A DNA stretch of 64,000 bases from Anticarsia gemmatalis (taxonomy: Eukaryota; Arthropoda; Insecta; Lepidoptera; Erebidae): contig NC_134765.1 in assembly GCF_050436995.1 (NCBI RefSeq), positions 9,017,501 to 9,081,500 on the forward strand. The letters run 5' to 3'. The notes under the pieces are model-generated. The model saw nothing but the letters and a program-made list of their open reading frames with translations. It was not told the DNA's origin and did not search any database. Both the position numbers and the translations under genes were made by a program. Shown here piece by piece: positions 11,996 to 23,804 of this stretch (positions are counted from its first letter, which is position 1; every line of letters starts with the position of its first letter).

Positions 11996-13526
11996 ATTTT
12001 CATTTTTCAGAAATCGATCTTAAGTTTAAGGTAATTTTAAACTATATAGTGAACGATTGCTTTTAAAATCTATTCGTTCTCTAATTTGAGATAACTCTTA
12101 AGAAAGTTTCCTCAAAGTTATATTTAAAAATAGTTTATTAAACCGGGTCTTCTTTTACAATAAATTGTCAACAATAACTATATTTTATGTCAGTAATTTA
12201 GGCAACTGCCTCATTCAGGGTAACTTTATACTCAATATTTTTTATATAATCACCATTAGGGGTAATAAAAAGCAGAAAATAATATCACCCGTTATATTTG
12301 AACACATTAATTATAGCCATATTTGAAATGGACTAATTGTAGATTTTTTATGACCATGTAGGTATAGTTTAGTAATCCAAAGTGGTTTACTTTTATAAAA
12401 TACAAATAAAAAAGTGTTAATCAATCTTAGAAATCGCTAGTAATTTAGTTTATTATATTATTGTTTCAGTTATGAAAAAAAAAACTTGAAGAAAAACTTT
12501 AGGCCTCGAAGGAACACCTTATTAATAAGACAATATTTCATAATTAAAAAAAGTTTCACTTACTACCTACTCTATAACACAAAAGAGGCCAACTAAAACA
12601 AGTGATGTTAATTAAATTAAAAAAAAAGGAATATAATTCACTCAGTGTGGTCATAGCAAAATAGTTTGCCAGTAGCAAAAACTCAATGAATAGTTTTTAT
12701 TGAATACTAAGAAGCACTAATTTGGTACAAATATCGATTGATGAGTGCTCTTATACAGATTTTTTTGTTTTGAAGTGTTTTACGAGTGACGTCATTGCAC
12801 TTTGATCGGAATATATTAAACTATGATTCACTGGACAAAGATATGATAACAGGTAGAAAATTTATACTTGGAAGAACTATATTTATTACATTGAAAGGGA
12901 CTAAAATTAACTTGTTAACGACTTAGAAACCTGTAATTAAATGACGTGGTTACGTTCGAAAACCAAAATAAAATAACGTAAGTTTTGAGAGACAAATCAA
13001 TAAACTGATTAAAATATCAGCAGGATACAACATAAATAAAAAAAGCCTTCATAACTTCATTAAAACACAAAACGTAACAGAAGGCTAAAATATTGATAAA
13101 AAACCGTAAAAATAAATGACAAACGCTACTTTATCGAAACTCATTTAATATTTTTTCACCCCATCGCGTGATTACCGGTTATTAACGAAAACCGATAAAT
13201 CAATAACGGTTTTTGATAAATAGTTACCTTCGTTCCAGTGCATTAGAGTAATATATTTGTTTAATCCCTTTTAAAAGGGGATATTTTATATTTCTGAGGG
13301 TATTAGAAATAATGATGTGTAACGTATGGGGCTTTAGGGCAATTGAACTGTACTTATGGACTATTAGTGTAAAAAAAACTGTTATTCGAATAACTCACGC
13401 TAGTTTTAATTTCAGTAATACTAGTCGTTTACTAAATTAAAACTTTCGTTTTCAGTTAATTGCATTGATGGCTTTTTTTAATAGAGCATTCGCAATTAAC
13501 AAAGCGATGGCGGTTTATTTTTATGA
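11996..13526. other. AT-rich DNA, no feature recognised
   Basis: This is low-complexity A/T-rich sequence with no reading frame or family recognised. Confidence 0.45.
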
Positions 13527-13775
13527 TCTATACTAATATTATAAAGCTGAAGAGTTTGTTTGTTTGTTTGTTTGAACGCGCTAATCTCAGGAACTACTGG
13601 TCCGATTTGAAAAATTCTTTCAGTGTTAGATAGCCCATTTATCGAGGAAGGTTATAGGCTATATATTATCACGCTACTACTAAAAGGAGCCAAGTACCAG
13701 TGAAAAATGTTTCAAAAACGGGGAAAATTATGATTCTCTTATGTAACGCAAGCGAAGTTGCGTGGGTCAGCTAGT
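13527..13775 (+). mobile_element. Helitron-like nonautonomous element, family A copy 2
   Basis: It is close to the copy at 9690 over its whole length. It starts ATCTATACTAATATTATAAAG, has three GTTT units, and ends GCGTGGGTCAGCTAGT. The ends are intact and the internal sequence has only small indels. Confidence 0.8.
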
Positions 13776-13977
13776 TTAAGATAAGTACTTAGTAATATTG
13801 TATCCAGTGAAATATGTCTTTGGCAAATGCCACAGCATATTGTATAGTTTGATCTGTAAAATATAGTAGAGACAAGTAATTGATAAATTCCAATAATCAA
13901 GTACACTGTTGTATTTTTATATATCTACCTATTAACAGTAAATTAAAACTCTTTATTTGGAATGTTTAACTAGTTGT

Positions 13978-14240
13978 CATAGGAATACCTTCTTCGAGCT
14001 ATGTTGGAGTCGGCTTCAAGTCTCACCGAGCGACTACCTATCGGACCTCTATAACCTTACCCGGGTTATAACACGATACCCTTCGGTAAGAAATCTTTCT
14101 AGCTTCTGACTACTGTTAACGATTGTAAAAGATCTTTGGAAATGACAGCCGGGACTCACAATTTAACGTGCCTTGTGAAACACGGAGGAGCTCGGAATGT
14201 ATAAGATGGTCACCCATGGAGCCACGAGCTTCTCATCATA
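13978..14240 (-). mobile_element. 5S-headed SINE, family 2
   Basis: On the minus strand it begins near CATGGGTGACCATC, which resembles the 5S rRNA C-box segment GATGGGTGACCGC. It continues through CTCCGTGTTTCACAAGGCACG and AGTCCCGGCTGTCATTT, and ends in the TCGGTGAGACTTGAAGCCGAC body. The most 5' part of the head is missing. It shares its head with the SINEs at 25035, 31614, 32571 and 41633 but has a different body. Confidence 0.55.
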
Positions 14241-15905
14241 AGAATAAATAACGAAACTTATCTTGTTTCGCTATTATAATCCTACATTTCTAAAAATAAA
14301 AAATACATCACTAGTCTCAAAGTACAGTCTCGCGCATATATTATGTCGCATATGACATCTCACCTTGATCGAGTTTTGACGCAGTATGCTTATGCAACGC
14401 GGCCGTCGAACCCGCCTGTGCCTCGCTAATTCACAAATATTTACCTCGTCTACTTACCTGCGTTCTCGTAAAGTATTTTGGGCACATTATTTAGTGTTTA
14501 ACGGCTATCATGACGGTTTTTTTGTTATTTTGGTTGCAGGTGGAAATGTGAATGAGTAGATTCTTTTATAATAATAGAAATATACTCTATTTCGAGTTTG
14601 TGGTATTTTCCATCGTTGTAATGTTAATAATAAGTGTCAGTGAATGATTTGATTTTGAATAATAGCTTGATTTGAATTTCGGTTCTTGACATTATTTTCA
14701 GACAATCTTTTGAAATGACAGTTATTAGCTAATGAGTCACAAATTAAATAACAGTTAAAGTTTATCACCTGTTTTTTATCCTAGCAGATGAGGTACCTAC
14801 GTAATAACTATGATACTGTTTGCCTGTGATTGACTGTCTAAAAATTAACAGCTTGATATAAAATTAAAATCAAAATTTTTGAAAGGATTGATATCGTTTA
14901 GAGTCTACTTTACATAATTAACAAGTCTATGTTAAAATCTTAAAAACCTACATCCTGCACCTAAGCTGTTTTATTTCACACGCCTTAATAAACATATTTA
15001 AACATTAATAAAGGTAAATCACTGAATCAGATCTTATATCACAAGTTATTCAGATAATAAGAATACTAAACGATTGCCTCCGTCGTGATTATCTTAATAA
15101 AATATATCCTTTTGTTCAACCCGCCGTGTGAGATGCGCCCGCGCAATCACGACCGAATCGAGGAACGCTCCGAGTTAAGCATTTTTGTATGACTGACTGT
15201 ACTTTTTTATTGGAAATTATGGAAGTTGTAAAGTCAATGATAGCTGTATTTGTTACTTTTAAATAATTCTTATTGTTTTCCATGAGTTAAAGGTTTTTTC
15301 TAAAATAAAAACAAGCTATGTTTGTTTATCTAGAATTTGATCAGAATGTGATGCGCTTACTTTAAAGAGTTTTATAAGTTTTCGGATTAAATGAACCGAA
15401 GAATTACCAAATAATAAAACAGTTAGAAAGTGTTTAAATTAATTTTAAAGAAAATAATTTTATTGACATTTTCTAAAAGAATGACATAAGCCTTGTTTTA
15501 ACATTTTTAAATTAAATTTCGGAAATATACCTACTCCATTTAAAAGTAAAGATTCAATAGTATCTTTTTGAAGAGTATATTCATTTCAAATAAATCAATA
15601 CACCACAAATTTCTAAGAACACAAATTCCATTCAAAAAAACAATAATCTTAACAAATCTACAGTTTTTGTTAAACCCCGACGAAAAAGTCACTAAAGGGG
15701 AACACGAGATGAGTGGAATAGATAAGGAAAGATCGCGTTTGTGATAATACATTGATGTCTTATTTATATCATATATCATCATTCATTAGTCTGGCCCCGC
15801 CTTGGATGAGTTTTTTTAGTTTTTGAGCGTCGTTAGGGATGAGTGAGTTTGTAAAACTGTTTTAGAGTTCGTTGAATCGTCGAGAATCGGTTGTTCGTTT
15901 CCGAG
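14241..15905. other. AT-rich DNA with two GC-richer patches
   Basis: No repeat or gene is recognised. The patches at about 14330-14480 and 15120-15180 are richer in CpG than their surroundings. A consensus-like donor (GCAGGTAAGT on the minus strand near 14460) and a pyrimidine-rich acceptor (plus strand, ending about 14540) are present without any supporting open frame. Confidence 0.35.
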
Positions 15906-15953
15906 AACCTGGGAATCGAACTCATCAGCAGTGATGAGTTCGATTCCCAGGTT
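15906..15953. repeat. 22-bp perfect palindrome carrying a B-box-like sequence
   Basis: The arms at 15906-15927 and 15932-15953 are perfect complements (AACCTGGGAATCGAACTCATCA) around a 4-base loop. GAGTTCGATTCCC, a tRNA B-box-like sequence, is present in both orientations. This suggests inverted duplication of a SINE head. Confidence 0.85.
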
Positions 15954-16011
15954 GAGCAAAATACAATGAGCCGTTTGTAAGAATTTTAATTTCAGTAAAT
16001 AGTGTAAATGA

Positions 16012-16078
16012 CACAAGGCCTAACCCCTCCCATATTCGGGAGGCGGCCCTTGCCCAGTAGTGGGGCATTAACGGGATA
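16012..16078 (+). repeat. SINE/RTE tail fragment
   Basis: AAGGCCTAACCCCTCCCATATT and GCCCTTGCCCAGTAGTGGGGC match, in the opposite orientation, the tail of the full SINE at 46831-47135. The element is 5' truncated. Confidence 0.7.
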
Positions 16079-17330
16079 GAAAAAAGAGTATGACACAAGA
16101 AAACTATCACTCTTATGTGAGAGAAATATAATATGATTTGAATTATAAAATACAGTTTCATTCCACAAATTTCACAAGAAAACTGTTCTAATGTTTAACT
16201 TAACACATAAACCTATTCATAATTACTAGTTTTATTACTACGACCACCCAAACCGCACTATTTTCTCACCACTAATAACTAATATTATCTCAATTATCAT
16301 ACAAAACCATCTCACAGAACATCTCACTAAAATCGCTCCAGTAATTTACACGTTAATTTATGACACACAAACACATTAACTGACACATTTATAATGGCTA
16401 TTTAACTTTACCGTAACAAAAAACATGGAGTCACGAAACATGCATATATTTTAGCACAAAGTTTCTAAAGCCTTAATACGTTCAATTATAACTGAGTCTA
16501 TAATTTGGAAGAAGTTTTGACAGGTAAAATGCGTAGTTCAAATGCGTATTTCTAAGATCTAAAGGCGAACACACACATATATTTATTTATGCATCTTTGT
16601 AAAGGCAACATGAACCGCGCGGTTTTAAAACAGTATTGATATCTAGGCTATTGTCGTCATAATTCGTACAAAGCTGTCTAGCAGTTATTTTTTTTAGTTA
16701 AGACAAATTTTCGAGACATTACAGTTTTTAATGTACAGGAGCCGAATATTTCATAAGATCGTTACATTTTAGCACGACGCTCTGCTGAAATGTACTAGAA
16801 ATTTAATATACCTCAAATTGACCACAATCTTTTATCATACATACTTAGAATATATATACTTACACCTAAGTACAAATAAATTAGTCAATCGATTGAAAGA
16901 GCTTTGTAGAATTCATGAAACTACTCTGAGAGTAGTCGCGCGGTTACTCGCGTTTTGCTTTAGCAACCGCGTGAGATGTGAATACACCTTTAAAGTTCTA
17001 CCGTTAGAAAGATTACAATAGTAATTAGTGAATTGTAATGGGATTACTAATAATTACACGTGTGCGTTGTAATATTACTTATTACGTAACGCTAATGTTT
17101 TACGGTATATAATTGATGGTTTTGCTTACTACTGGTAAAAAATGCTTTTGTGTTGGAGGTCTACTTAATTGTAGAGGATTAGAAAGAGTTTAAGTGGAGG
17201 TTTTTAATTAGCAATCTTTAATTTTTTCGTTAGATTTGCAGAACCAACGTTACTACGCAGTACTAGGCTCATCCCAGTTTCGCCTGGTTTACAGTATGTT
17301 ATCAAATTATACATTTAAACCTTCTTCTTG
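16079..17330. other. AT-rich DNA, no gene recognised
   Basis: There is an imperfect GC-rich stem near 16937-16972 (CGCGCGGTTACTCGCG against CAACCGCGTGAG). Nothing else is identified. Confidence 0.4.
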
Positions 17331-17464
17331 AATCAATAACCCCTGGTTTCTCAGGTACATTTAGCGGTAGTTTATCAATTCAATAGCGTTTAAACTCATA
17401 TGAAAAAAACGCAATTGAATGGATAAACTACCGCTAAATGTACACAGAAACCGGGGGTCAATCC
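17331..17464. mobile_element. Foldback MITE
   Basis: Two arms of about 60 bases, each with GGTTTCT, GTACATTTAGCGGTAGTTTAT and ATTCAAT, face each other around a spacer of under 20 bases. The outer ends read AACCCCTGG and CCGGGGGTC. Almost the whole element is stem, as in a foldback nonautonomous DNA transposon. Confidence 0.75.
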
Positions 17465-19355
17465 AACATACAGATAGACAAACAGATGATACCCATTTCG
17501 GTAATAAGATTTCTCTAAAATGCCAACCTTTGACTTTATCAAAGGTTTAAGTGCTTGTTTTCTGTATTTTGTTAAAGTGAAAACTGTAGATATGTTACCT
17601 ATTCCCTGCTAATAGTGCCACGCTTAATTCTCGTCTGCCTAGGTCTTTTAGCATAAATAGTCGTAAAGATTATGAACAGTATTTAAAATGATCATTCGTA
17701 TAAAAAGCATGTAGTTACGAACATTGGTTAATAAGAATTAACATAAAGTAAGATTTTACGAAACACTGACGCAAGTCTCCATTGACTAGCGGACAATATA
17801 TACAAAATAGACGACTTTGTGTTTGTCCCAAGTCATTAGCGATTATAAAATTTAATACATGGCAATGACATGTAGGGGTTGTTAGAGGGGCGAAGAAATT
17901 GTAGGGTCTTAAATTTATTAATCTAGCAATAGCTTTTGAATTACGATAAAGCATAATAAATTAATTGTAACTTCGTCTCGTGGCACAGTTTTAGACTCTA
18001 CATGTCGCCTAAATTATATGGCAGGATTACCGAACTCATAAGCTACGAAAGTTCCAAACATTTGTTTAATTCAAGTTGGAAGCAACCTAACGTTGCAGTT
18101 GTATAACAGCTGTAAAATACTGTCTATATCATTAGAATTGTACGAAAAACCTTCAGTTGTTCTTTTCTTATACTCGCTACTCTTCCATCCCTTACCCCAC
18201 ACGTAACAACTACGAACAATAATAAGTAATATATTAAACAGAGGACTTACTTAACCGGCGGGGAGCCGACAACCTCGCTTACGATTCGCGACAAACGTTC
18301 CCATTGTCACACGTCAATAGATTGACAAGCCTAATCGTTACGGGAAATTAACGTACTTGTTTTTTGTTCGGAATTACACGGTTTTCAGATTTAATACATT
18401 TACATAAATAAACAATAGGTTTTTTACGAATTAAGTCGTTGATTGTAATAAGAAACTACGACTTTTAGTAAAAAAGGAAACTCATTTTGCCAATAGAACA
18501 CATATAATAAAGAAGTAATCAACACAAGCAATTTTTAATGTACCCTTTTAACTGTAATATTATAATTTAATAATATAAATGTAAAAGTAGCTCTATCTGT
18601 TAATGCCGCTTTCATCTTTAGTCGCTTATATAAAAAAGTGAGAGTAAGTAAATCTTAACTCCTCTAAATTATCAAACACTTTAAATTCAAAACACCTCCA
18701 CCGAAAATATCTCCACACTGACTCACCTCATTCAACCCTCCGTTATTTGTCTGCCGTAACGAATGTGACAATGTAAACAGTGTCAGCTACAAATATTTGC
18801 TGCGACAGATAAAACTCCGTTCATTAGAGTCTTTAGGACCCTCACAATGAAGACAAAACGAATAATAAAGGTATTGCAATGAAAGAAGCCTTATAGGAAG
18901 GCTTGTATGAGAAGATTCAATATTAATTTTAAATGTTGGTCTTGATCGTCACTTATTATATTGTGAATACAATTTTTTTCAAGACCGCAGAATTTTAGGT
19001 AACTTTGATTTTGAAAAAGATGAACTATTAAACGATATACGGCGTACCATATAAGTACCATATATGTTAAGAATATTAGTGAATCATTGAAATATTTATT
19101 TGTTCTGTGTAAGAACAGAATTCACGACTTTCATATTGTAGTTACAATCAATGAACACCTTGATTCCTGCACTACAGGAGTCATCCTTTGGTTTGGTTTA
19201 ATCTAATTATTTGTATCTTTGTGGTAAACAATAATTTTACTATTATGTGTTATGTAAGGTTAGTATCGGCTACTAAACAAAAAACGAAATGTCAATAATT
19301 TTATAGCGAAGATTGTATATGAAGCGAAGATACCAAATTCCCGAAAAAAGTATCT
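17465..19355. other. AT-rich DNA, no feature recognised
   Basis: There is one 79-codon frame (17715-17954, minus) with no motif. A GC-richer patch lies at about 18250-18310. No family of this window occurs here. Confidence 0.4.
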
Positions 19356-19532
19356 GTAGCAGAATTCTGTATAAGTAGTCGGTGCTTTCAAGGATCGAGA
19401 TTTTGACATTTAAAATGTACTGCAAGACAGTTTCTACGACGCCCGCTAGAGGCGCTGAATCGATTGTCATATTATTATAACGTTTTTGGCAGCTAGCCGA
19501 TTGTCGGTAGTCAATAGTGGCAATCGCGGTTC
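19356..19532. mobile_element. MITE family M1, copy 2
   Basis: The core GACATTTAAAATGTACTGC and CCCGCTAGAGGCGCTGA match the other M1 copies, and the right end has TTGTCGGTAGTCAATAG then CAATCGCGGT. The left inverted repeat is decayed. Confidence 0.65.
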
Positions 19533-21666
19533 TGATATTTACTTGTTACCGTGAAATGATCACTATACTGTAGCCACAGCCTAAACGAACATAGAATCTA
19601 TTCAAGCACAATCTTTAAGCCTAACTATAGCCCAGTAAATGTAGGTGAATAAGTATCTAGATAGAGATAATGAATATCGGCGCCGAAGTGCTGTAGACCG
19701 TTTAATCTTTGCGACCGTTAACTCTTGGTTATGGGCTGACCTCGTGGACGAATTACTGCAACTGCCGTGTCGTATTAGATTCCTATTAGGAGCAGATATT
19801 TGTGTGATCTATAGATTCTATATGCGGATTGAAATAAGAGATTTACAGATAGCTTTTTTGATTTAGCCTTTTACTTTAATTCTGTCGCCTTGTGAAGGTA
19901 GAGTAACGATTTATACTTATACGGGGAATTTTAAGCAATCAATATAACTTAATTCATTGAATTCTAAGAATGTAGAGAGCAATACTTGGGATATTCGAGC
20001 TTGTTAGACAAAAATTCAAAATATTTTCAAAATAAACCAAGCTGGTGAAAAGCCGAAACACAAAACAGATTTCTTTTCGCGATTTCATCTACACGTACAG
20101 CTTTCGCTTTTTTACCATATAAAAAGTTTACGTTATTCTATGATAACACAGCGTCGTGTTCTTGTAAAACAGTCTAAAAGTATGATCCATACTTTTAGAC
20201 ATGTTTTAGAATTGTTGAGAAGATTTCTTTACAACCAAACTAAGTTCAATCCATACTCTCCACTTGACCCGTCTTTTTTCTTCAACTGTTCCACTAGTAG
20301 TAACATAATAACTTCAAGTGGAATTCCAAACATTCTGTAGTAGTTAATGTTAGTATCGGGTTACTGTATTACCATATCAAAGTGTAGCCGTAGTTTTACA
20401 TACGTCATGTTGGTATAGCGGTGGAGTGACGCTTCAAGGAATTGGTTGTGTGACGCTTTTGAAGTTAGGGCTAGGAAAAACGCGGGTTTGTAAGAGGAAG
20501 CGGGAGCGGGAACGCACTGCGTAGTTTGATTTGAAGTGTTTACATGATAGAGTTTGCATTTGTTTGTGTTTTCTATAGATTTTGGCTGGCTATGGTCAAA
20601 TCGCTTGGTATGTATGGGTTTCCTCTTGGCATGGGACAGTGGTATTTCACGTTGTATTGTGTATTGTGTTGGTTAGCAAGGCTTGTGTTTATTAAAATCA
20701 AACAGAAAAGGATTTAAGCATCATTACAAATAATTCAATATTGCAAATTGCTGTTTTAATAGCATTTGTTATATAGTTTTATTATTCTGGAAATACTGAA
20801 GTTGAACTTGAGAAAGATATGAATGACAAGCCTTTTATCATACGTTGCCAATTTTAATAAAATCAATATAGTACACTTATTATAAGTCTAAAAGCATATT
20901 TCAGCTCTACTCTCTTGAACTCGCGTATTTTGTAGCCTCATTTAATAGGCATAAAACACTACCTCAACATGTTCTCCCTTAGACCTGTAGTATGTCAAGG
21001 TTGTGTTCAATGTGTACCCAAGACCTTGGCCACTGTTAATTTATAACTACTTGATAAAAGATAACCAATGATACGGTATTTTTAGTTACACTATTTCGGG
21101 TTATCATGTTTTGATAGTCTGTTTACAAACCTATAAGAAGGGCTTGAGAAGGTGTTTGTATGTAATTTTGATTGATCAATATTGTTGTGTTATTATAGCA
21201 CTAAGCCTAGTGTAGACGAGAGGTTTGTCACAAGTAAGTTTTGCCAATTTCAGGTCCCATATAAAAATATAGTTCCATCGCCAAATACTACATTTTTTAA
21301 CTCCTGTGCTGACAGCTCTTCCGACCCATATGCATTCGTACATGTACAACACAAAAGTGATCACAAAAAGTATCTACATTTTAAAAGATTAGTTAGTGCT
21401 GCAATCCAAAGTACGACTACGATTTAAATTGGGTCCAAAAATCTAGAAATCTAGATAGAATCTAGCAGAAATGTCACAGTCACAGTAAATAAGTCGAGGC
21501 CATAATCGTATATTGAGTCAAAGTTGGGCCTAAGAAATCCAAAACTTTCTGGCAAAAATGCTCAGATTACTTCTTAAGTCGCGCGACATAATCACAGATT
21601 AAGCCATTTTCTCACTGACACGGATATCAAATCACTTTCCTCAAAACCAAACGAGTTTCCATCCAA
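19533..21666. other. Unannotated stretch
   Basis: The 73-codon frame at 19645-19866 and the 81-codon frame at 21182-21427 have no recognisable domain. The latter is mirrored by a long minus-strand frame, as expected by chance. A short perfect inverted repeat (GTCTAAAAGTATG) centres near 20182. The region 20460-20525 is relatively GC-rich. Confidence 0.35.
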
Positions 21667-21917
21667 TCTATACTAATATTATAAAGCTGAAGAGTTTGTT
21701 TGTTTGTTTGAACGCGCTAATCTCAGGAACTACTGGTCCGATTTGAAAAATTCTTTCAGTGTTAGATTGCCCATTTATCGAGGAAGGTTATAGGCTATAT
21801 ATCATCACGCTACAACCAATAGGAGCAGAGTAGCAATAAAAAATGTTACAAAAACGGGGAAAATGTTGATCCATTCTCTTTTATGTGACGCAAGCGAAGT
21901 TGCGCGGGTCAGCTAGT
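21667..21917 (+). mobile_element. Helitron-like nonautonomous element, family A copy 3
   Basis: It is full length with the same ends as the copy at 9690: TCTATACTAATATTATAAAG and TGCGCGGGTCAGCTAGT. Confidence 0.8.
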
Positions 21918-21994
21918 CATCCAATATATCGGTGAATTACCAAACACACAAACAGTACAGGAAACGTGTGGACAAACATGCGCGCGCATTCGTA

Positions 21995-22039
21995 GTGTAT
22001 TGTGTGCACAACACATACACAGTTGTACACACAATACAC
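21995..22039. repeat. 18-bp inverted repeat in GT/CA-rich DNA
   Basis: GTGTATTGTGTGCACAAC (21995-22012) pairs with 22022-22039 with one mismatch and a 9-base loop. Alternating purine-pyrimidine sequence (GCGCGCGC, GTGTGC) surrounds it. Confidence 0.8.
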
Positions 22040-22169
22040 ACGTGCACGCAATGTGTCCAAGGCGAGCGTTTGTGCGCAAAATAAAATTTTAGACTGTGAT
22101 TAGACAATTTATTCTAATACACTAATACAAAAAAAAAATCGAAGATTTTTGACAGTCGTTGACAGACCA

Positions 22170-22354
22170 TAACCTCGATTCTCTACCACTATCGACTACC
22201 GACAACCGGCTCGCTATCGAAATTTTGACATATAGAATGTACTGCCAAAATATTTCCTTCGACACCCGTCAGAGGCGCTGATCAGATTTTCATACAAAAT
22301 TTCTCGATGACGGTTCGGTTGTCGGTAGTCGATAGTAATAGAGAATTGAGCTAC
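22170..22354. mobile_element. MITE family M1, copy 3
   Basis: The left end CTCGATTCTCTACCACTATC GACTACCGACAACCG and the right end, whose complement reads CTCAATTCTCTATTACTATC GACTACCGACAACCG, form long TIRs of about 34 bases. The core GTACTGCCAAAATA and CAGAGGCGCTGATCAG is shared with the other copies. It is one of the best-preserved members. Confidence 0.85.
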
Positions 22355-22379
22355 GGTAAGTGAGTATGAGTACTCTGAC

Positions 22380-22495
22380 AATCCCAGTCTCACCGATGGG
22401 TATCGTGTTATAACTCAGATAACTGGGTTATGGAGATCCGATATGCAGTCGTTCCTTGTTAAGTATTAGTATTCAGCTGCATCGGATGAAACTCA
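22380..22495 (+). mobile_element. SINE body fragment (5S-headed family 2)
   Basis: It contains GGGTATCGTGTTATAACTCAG, ACTGGGTTATGGAGATCCGA and CAGCTGCATCGGATGA, the complement of the order seen at 7882-8037. No 5S-like head remains. Confidence 0.5.
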
Positions 22496-22830
22496 TAATA
22501 TTTGACGATAGAAGTTACCTTTCGGGACAAAATGTTTTACAAAATATCATTCATTTCATCTTTTCAAATACAAATATTTTACGTACCATTACGAATAGTA
22601 ATTAATAAACAAACAGTGCAATATATCAGTCTTACGATAGCAAGCGAAGACACGTTGAAAGCAAATACTAGTCTCAAGTAGGTCGGCGAGTATACTTGTA
22701 AATCATTAGCGCGTCGACGATTCAGTTTCACTCCGCTATTTGTAAATATTCAATAGTTTTAGTACTTTTCCTAGAAGACAAGTAAAAATAAATATAAATT
22801 TTGACATTAAATTTGACTACGGGCTATCAC

Positions 22831-22973
22831 GTATCTCAGTTTACAACTATTTGAAAGCCACTATGCTGTACATTGTTATCTTCCTTATATTATAGTGATA
22901 AACACGTTACGTCAAAGCAGCAATGTACTGAACAGTGACCATTAATTTGACGTACACTAGTTTTCTGAGATAC
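22831..22973. mobile_element. MITE family M2, copy 1
   Basis: The termini are GTATCTCAG and its complement CTGAGATAC. Internal ACGTCAAAGC and GCCACTAT are shared with the element bounded at 46100-46724. It is short and non-coding. Confidence 0.6.
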
Positions 22974-23438
22974 GGGATATGTATACTGAGCGGTAGTGTA
23001 TTCAATGGCTGAACACAAGGGTAATTTCGCGGATACGGCAAAGTGCCATTGGTTTTAAAATATCAGTTGGAATATTCTTATAGATACTAACCTGGATTTG
23101 GTTAACTATTATAATATGGGCATTAATAATATTGATTTAAAAGGGTTTGTATTCGTGGGACCAAGTTTATTACTTGTGTAAAGTTTGCCTTTGTACGAGT
23201 CACACAATTATCTATAAAAAACATAGCAAAACGAACAAACCTCAGGTCCAGGCTATACTTAATTAAAAGAACAACAGTACTGAACAACCCTGATCTAAAA
23301 CCATATGATAATCTCAAACAAACACGATTAATCCCGCCATCTCGCTACAATTAAACCAGTCATAACATAAAATTACGTAGGAAGGTAGTACCGTATTGCA
23401 TGGAGCCATCAGTACTGCAACACGGAATGATAACATTC

Positions 23439-23804
23439 TGTAGAGAAATTCTTTGCAGTCGAGTATCGAGAGTTTGACATTTAAAATATAACGACAAATT
23501 TAGTCCCTACGTCATCCGCTAGGGGCGCACATTAGGTTTTTATACAAAACTAGCTGACCCACGCAACTTCGCCTGCGTCACATAAGAGAGAATATTTTCC
23601 CCGTTTTTGTAACATTTTTAACTGGTACTCTGCTCCTCTTGGTCGTAGCGTGATGATATATAGCCTATTGCCTACTTCGATAAATGGGCTATCTAACACT
23701 GAAAGAATTATTCGCGTTCAAACAAACAAACTAACTCTTCAGCTTTATAATATTGGTATAGATTTGTCGAAAACTAGCTAGTCGATAGTAGTAAGAAATC
23801 GCCC
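23439..23804. mobile_element. MITE family M1, copy 4, split by a Helitron
   Basis: The left part (23439-23548) has GAGTTTGACATTTAAAATATA and CCGCTAGGGGCGC. The right part (23764-23804) has GTCGATAGTAGTAAGAAATCG. The two are separated by the family A Helitron-like element at 23549-23763, so the MITE is the older insertion. Confidence 0.75.
23549..23763 (-). mobile_element. Helitron-like nonautonomous element, family A copy 4 (nested)
   Basis: On the plus strand it reads ACTAGCTGACCCACGCAACTT at the left and AGCTTTATAATATTGGTATAG at the right, the reverse of the other copies. A stretch of about 25 bases (the GGACCAGTAGTTCCTGAGAT segment) is deleted internally. It lies inside MITE M1 copy 4. 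Confidence 0.8.

Noticed and set aside
14440..14545. Minus-strand donor and plus-strand acceptor as evidence of exons
   Set aside because: They are on opposite strands and no open frame adjoins either.
19645..19866. 73-codon frame with a less AT-rich composition
   Set aside because: No start context, motif or splice partner that supports a gene; could not be tied to any family.
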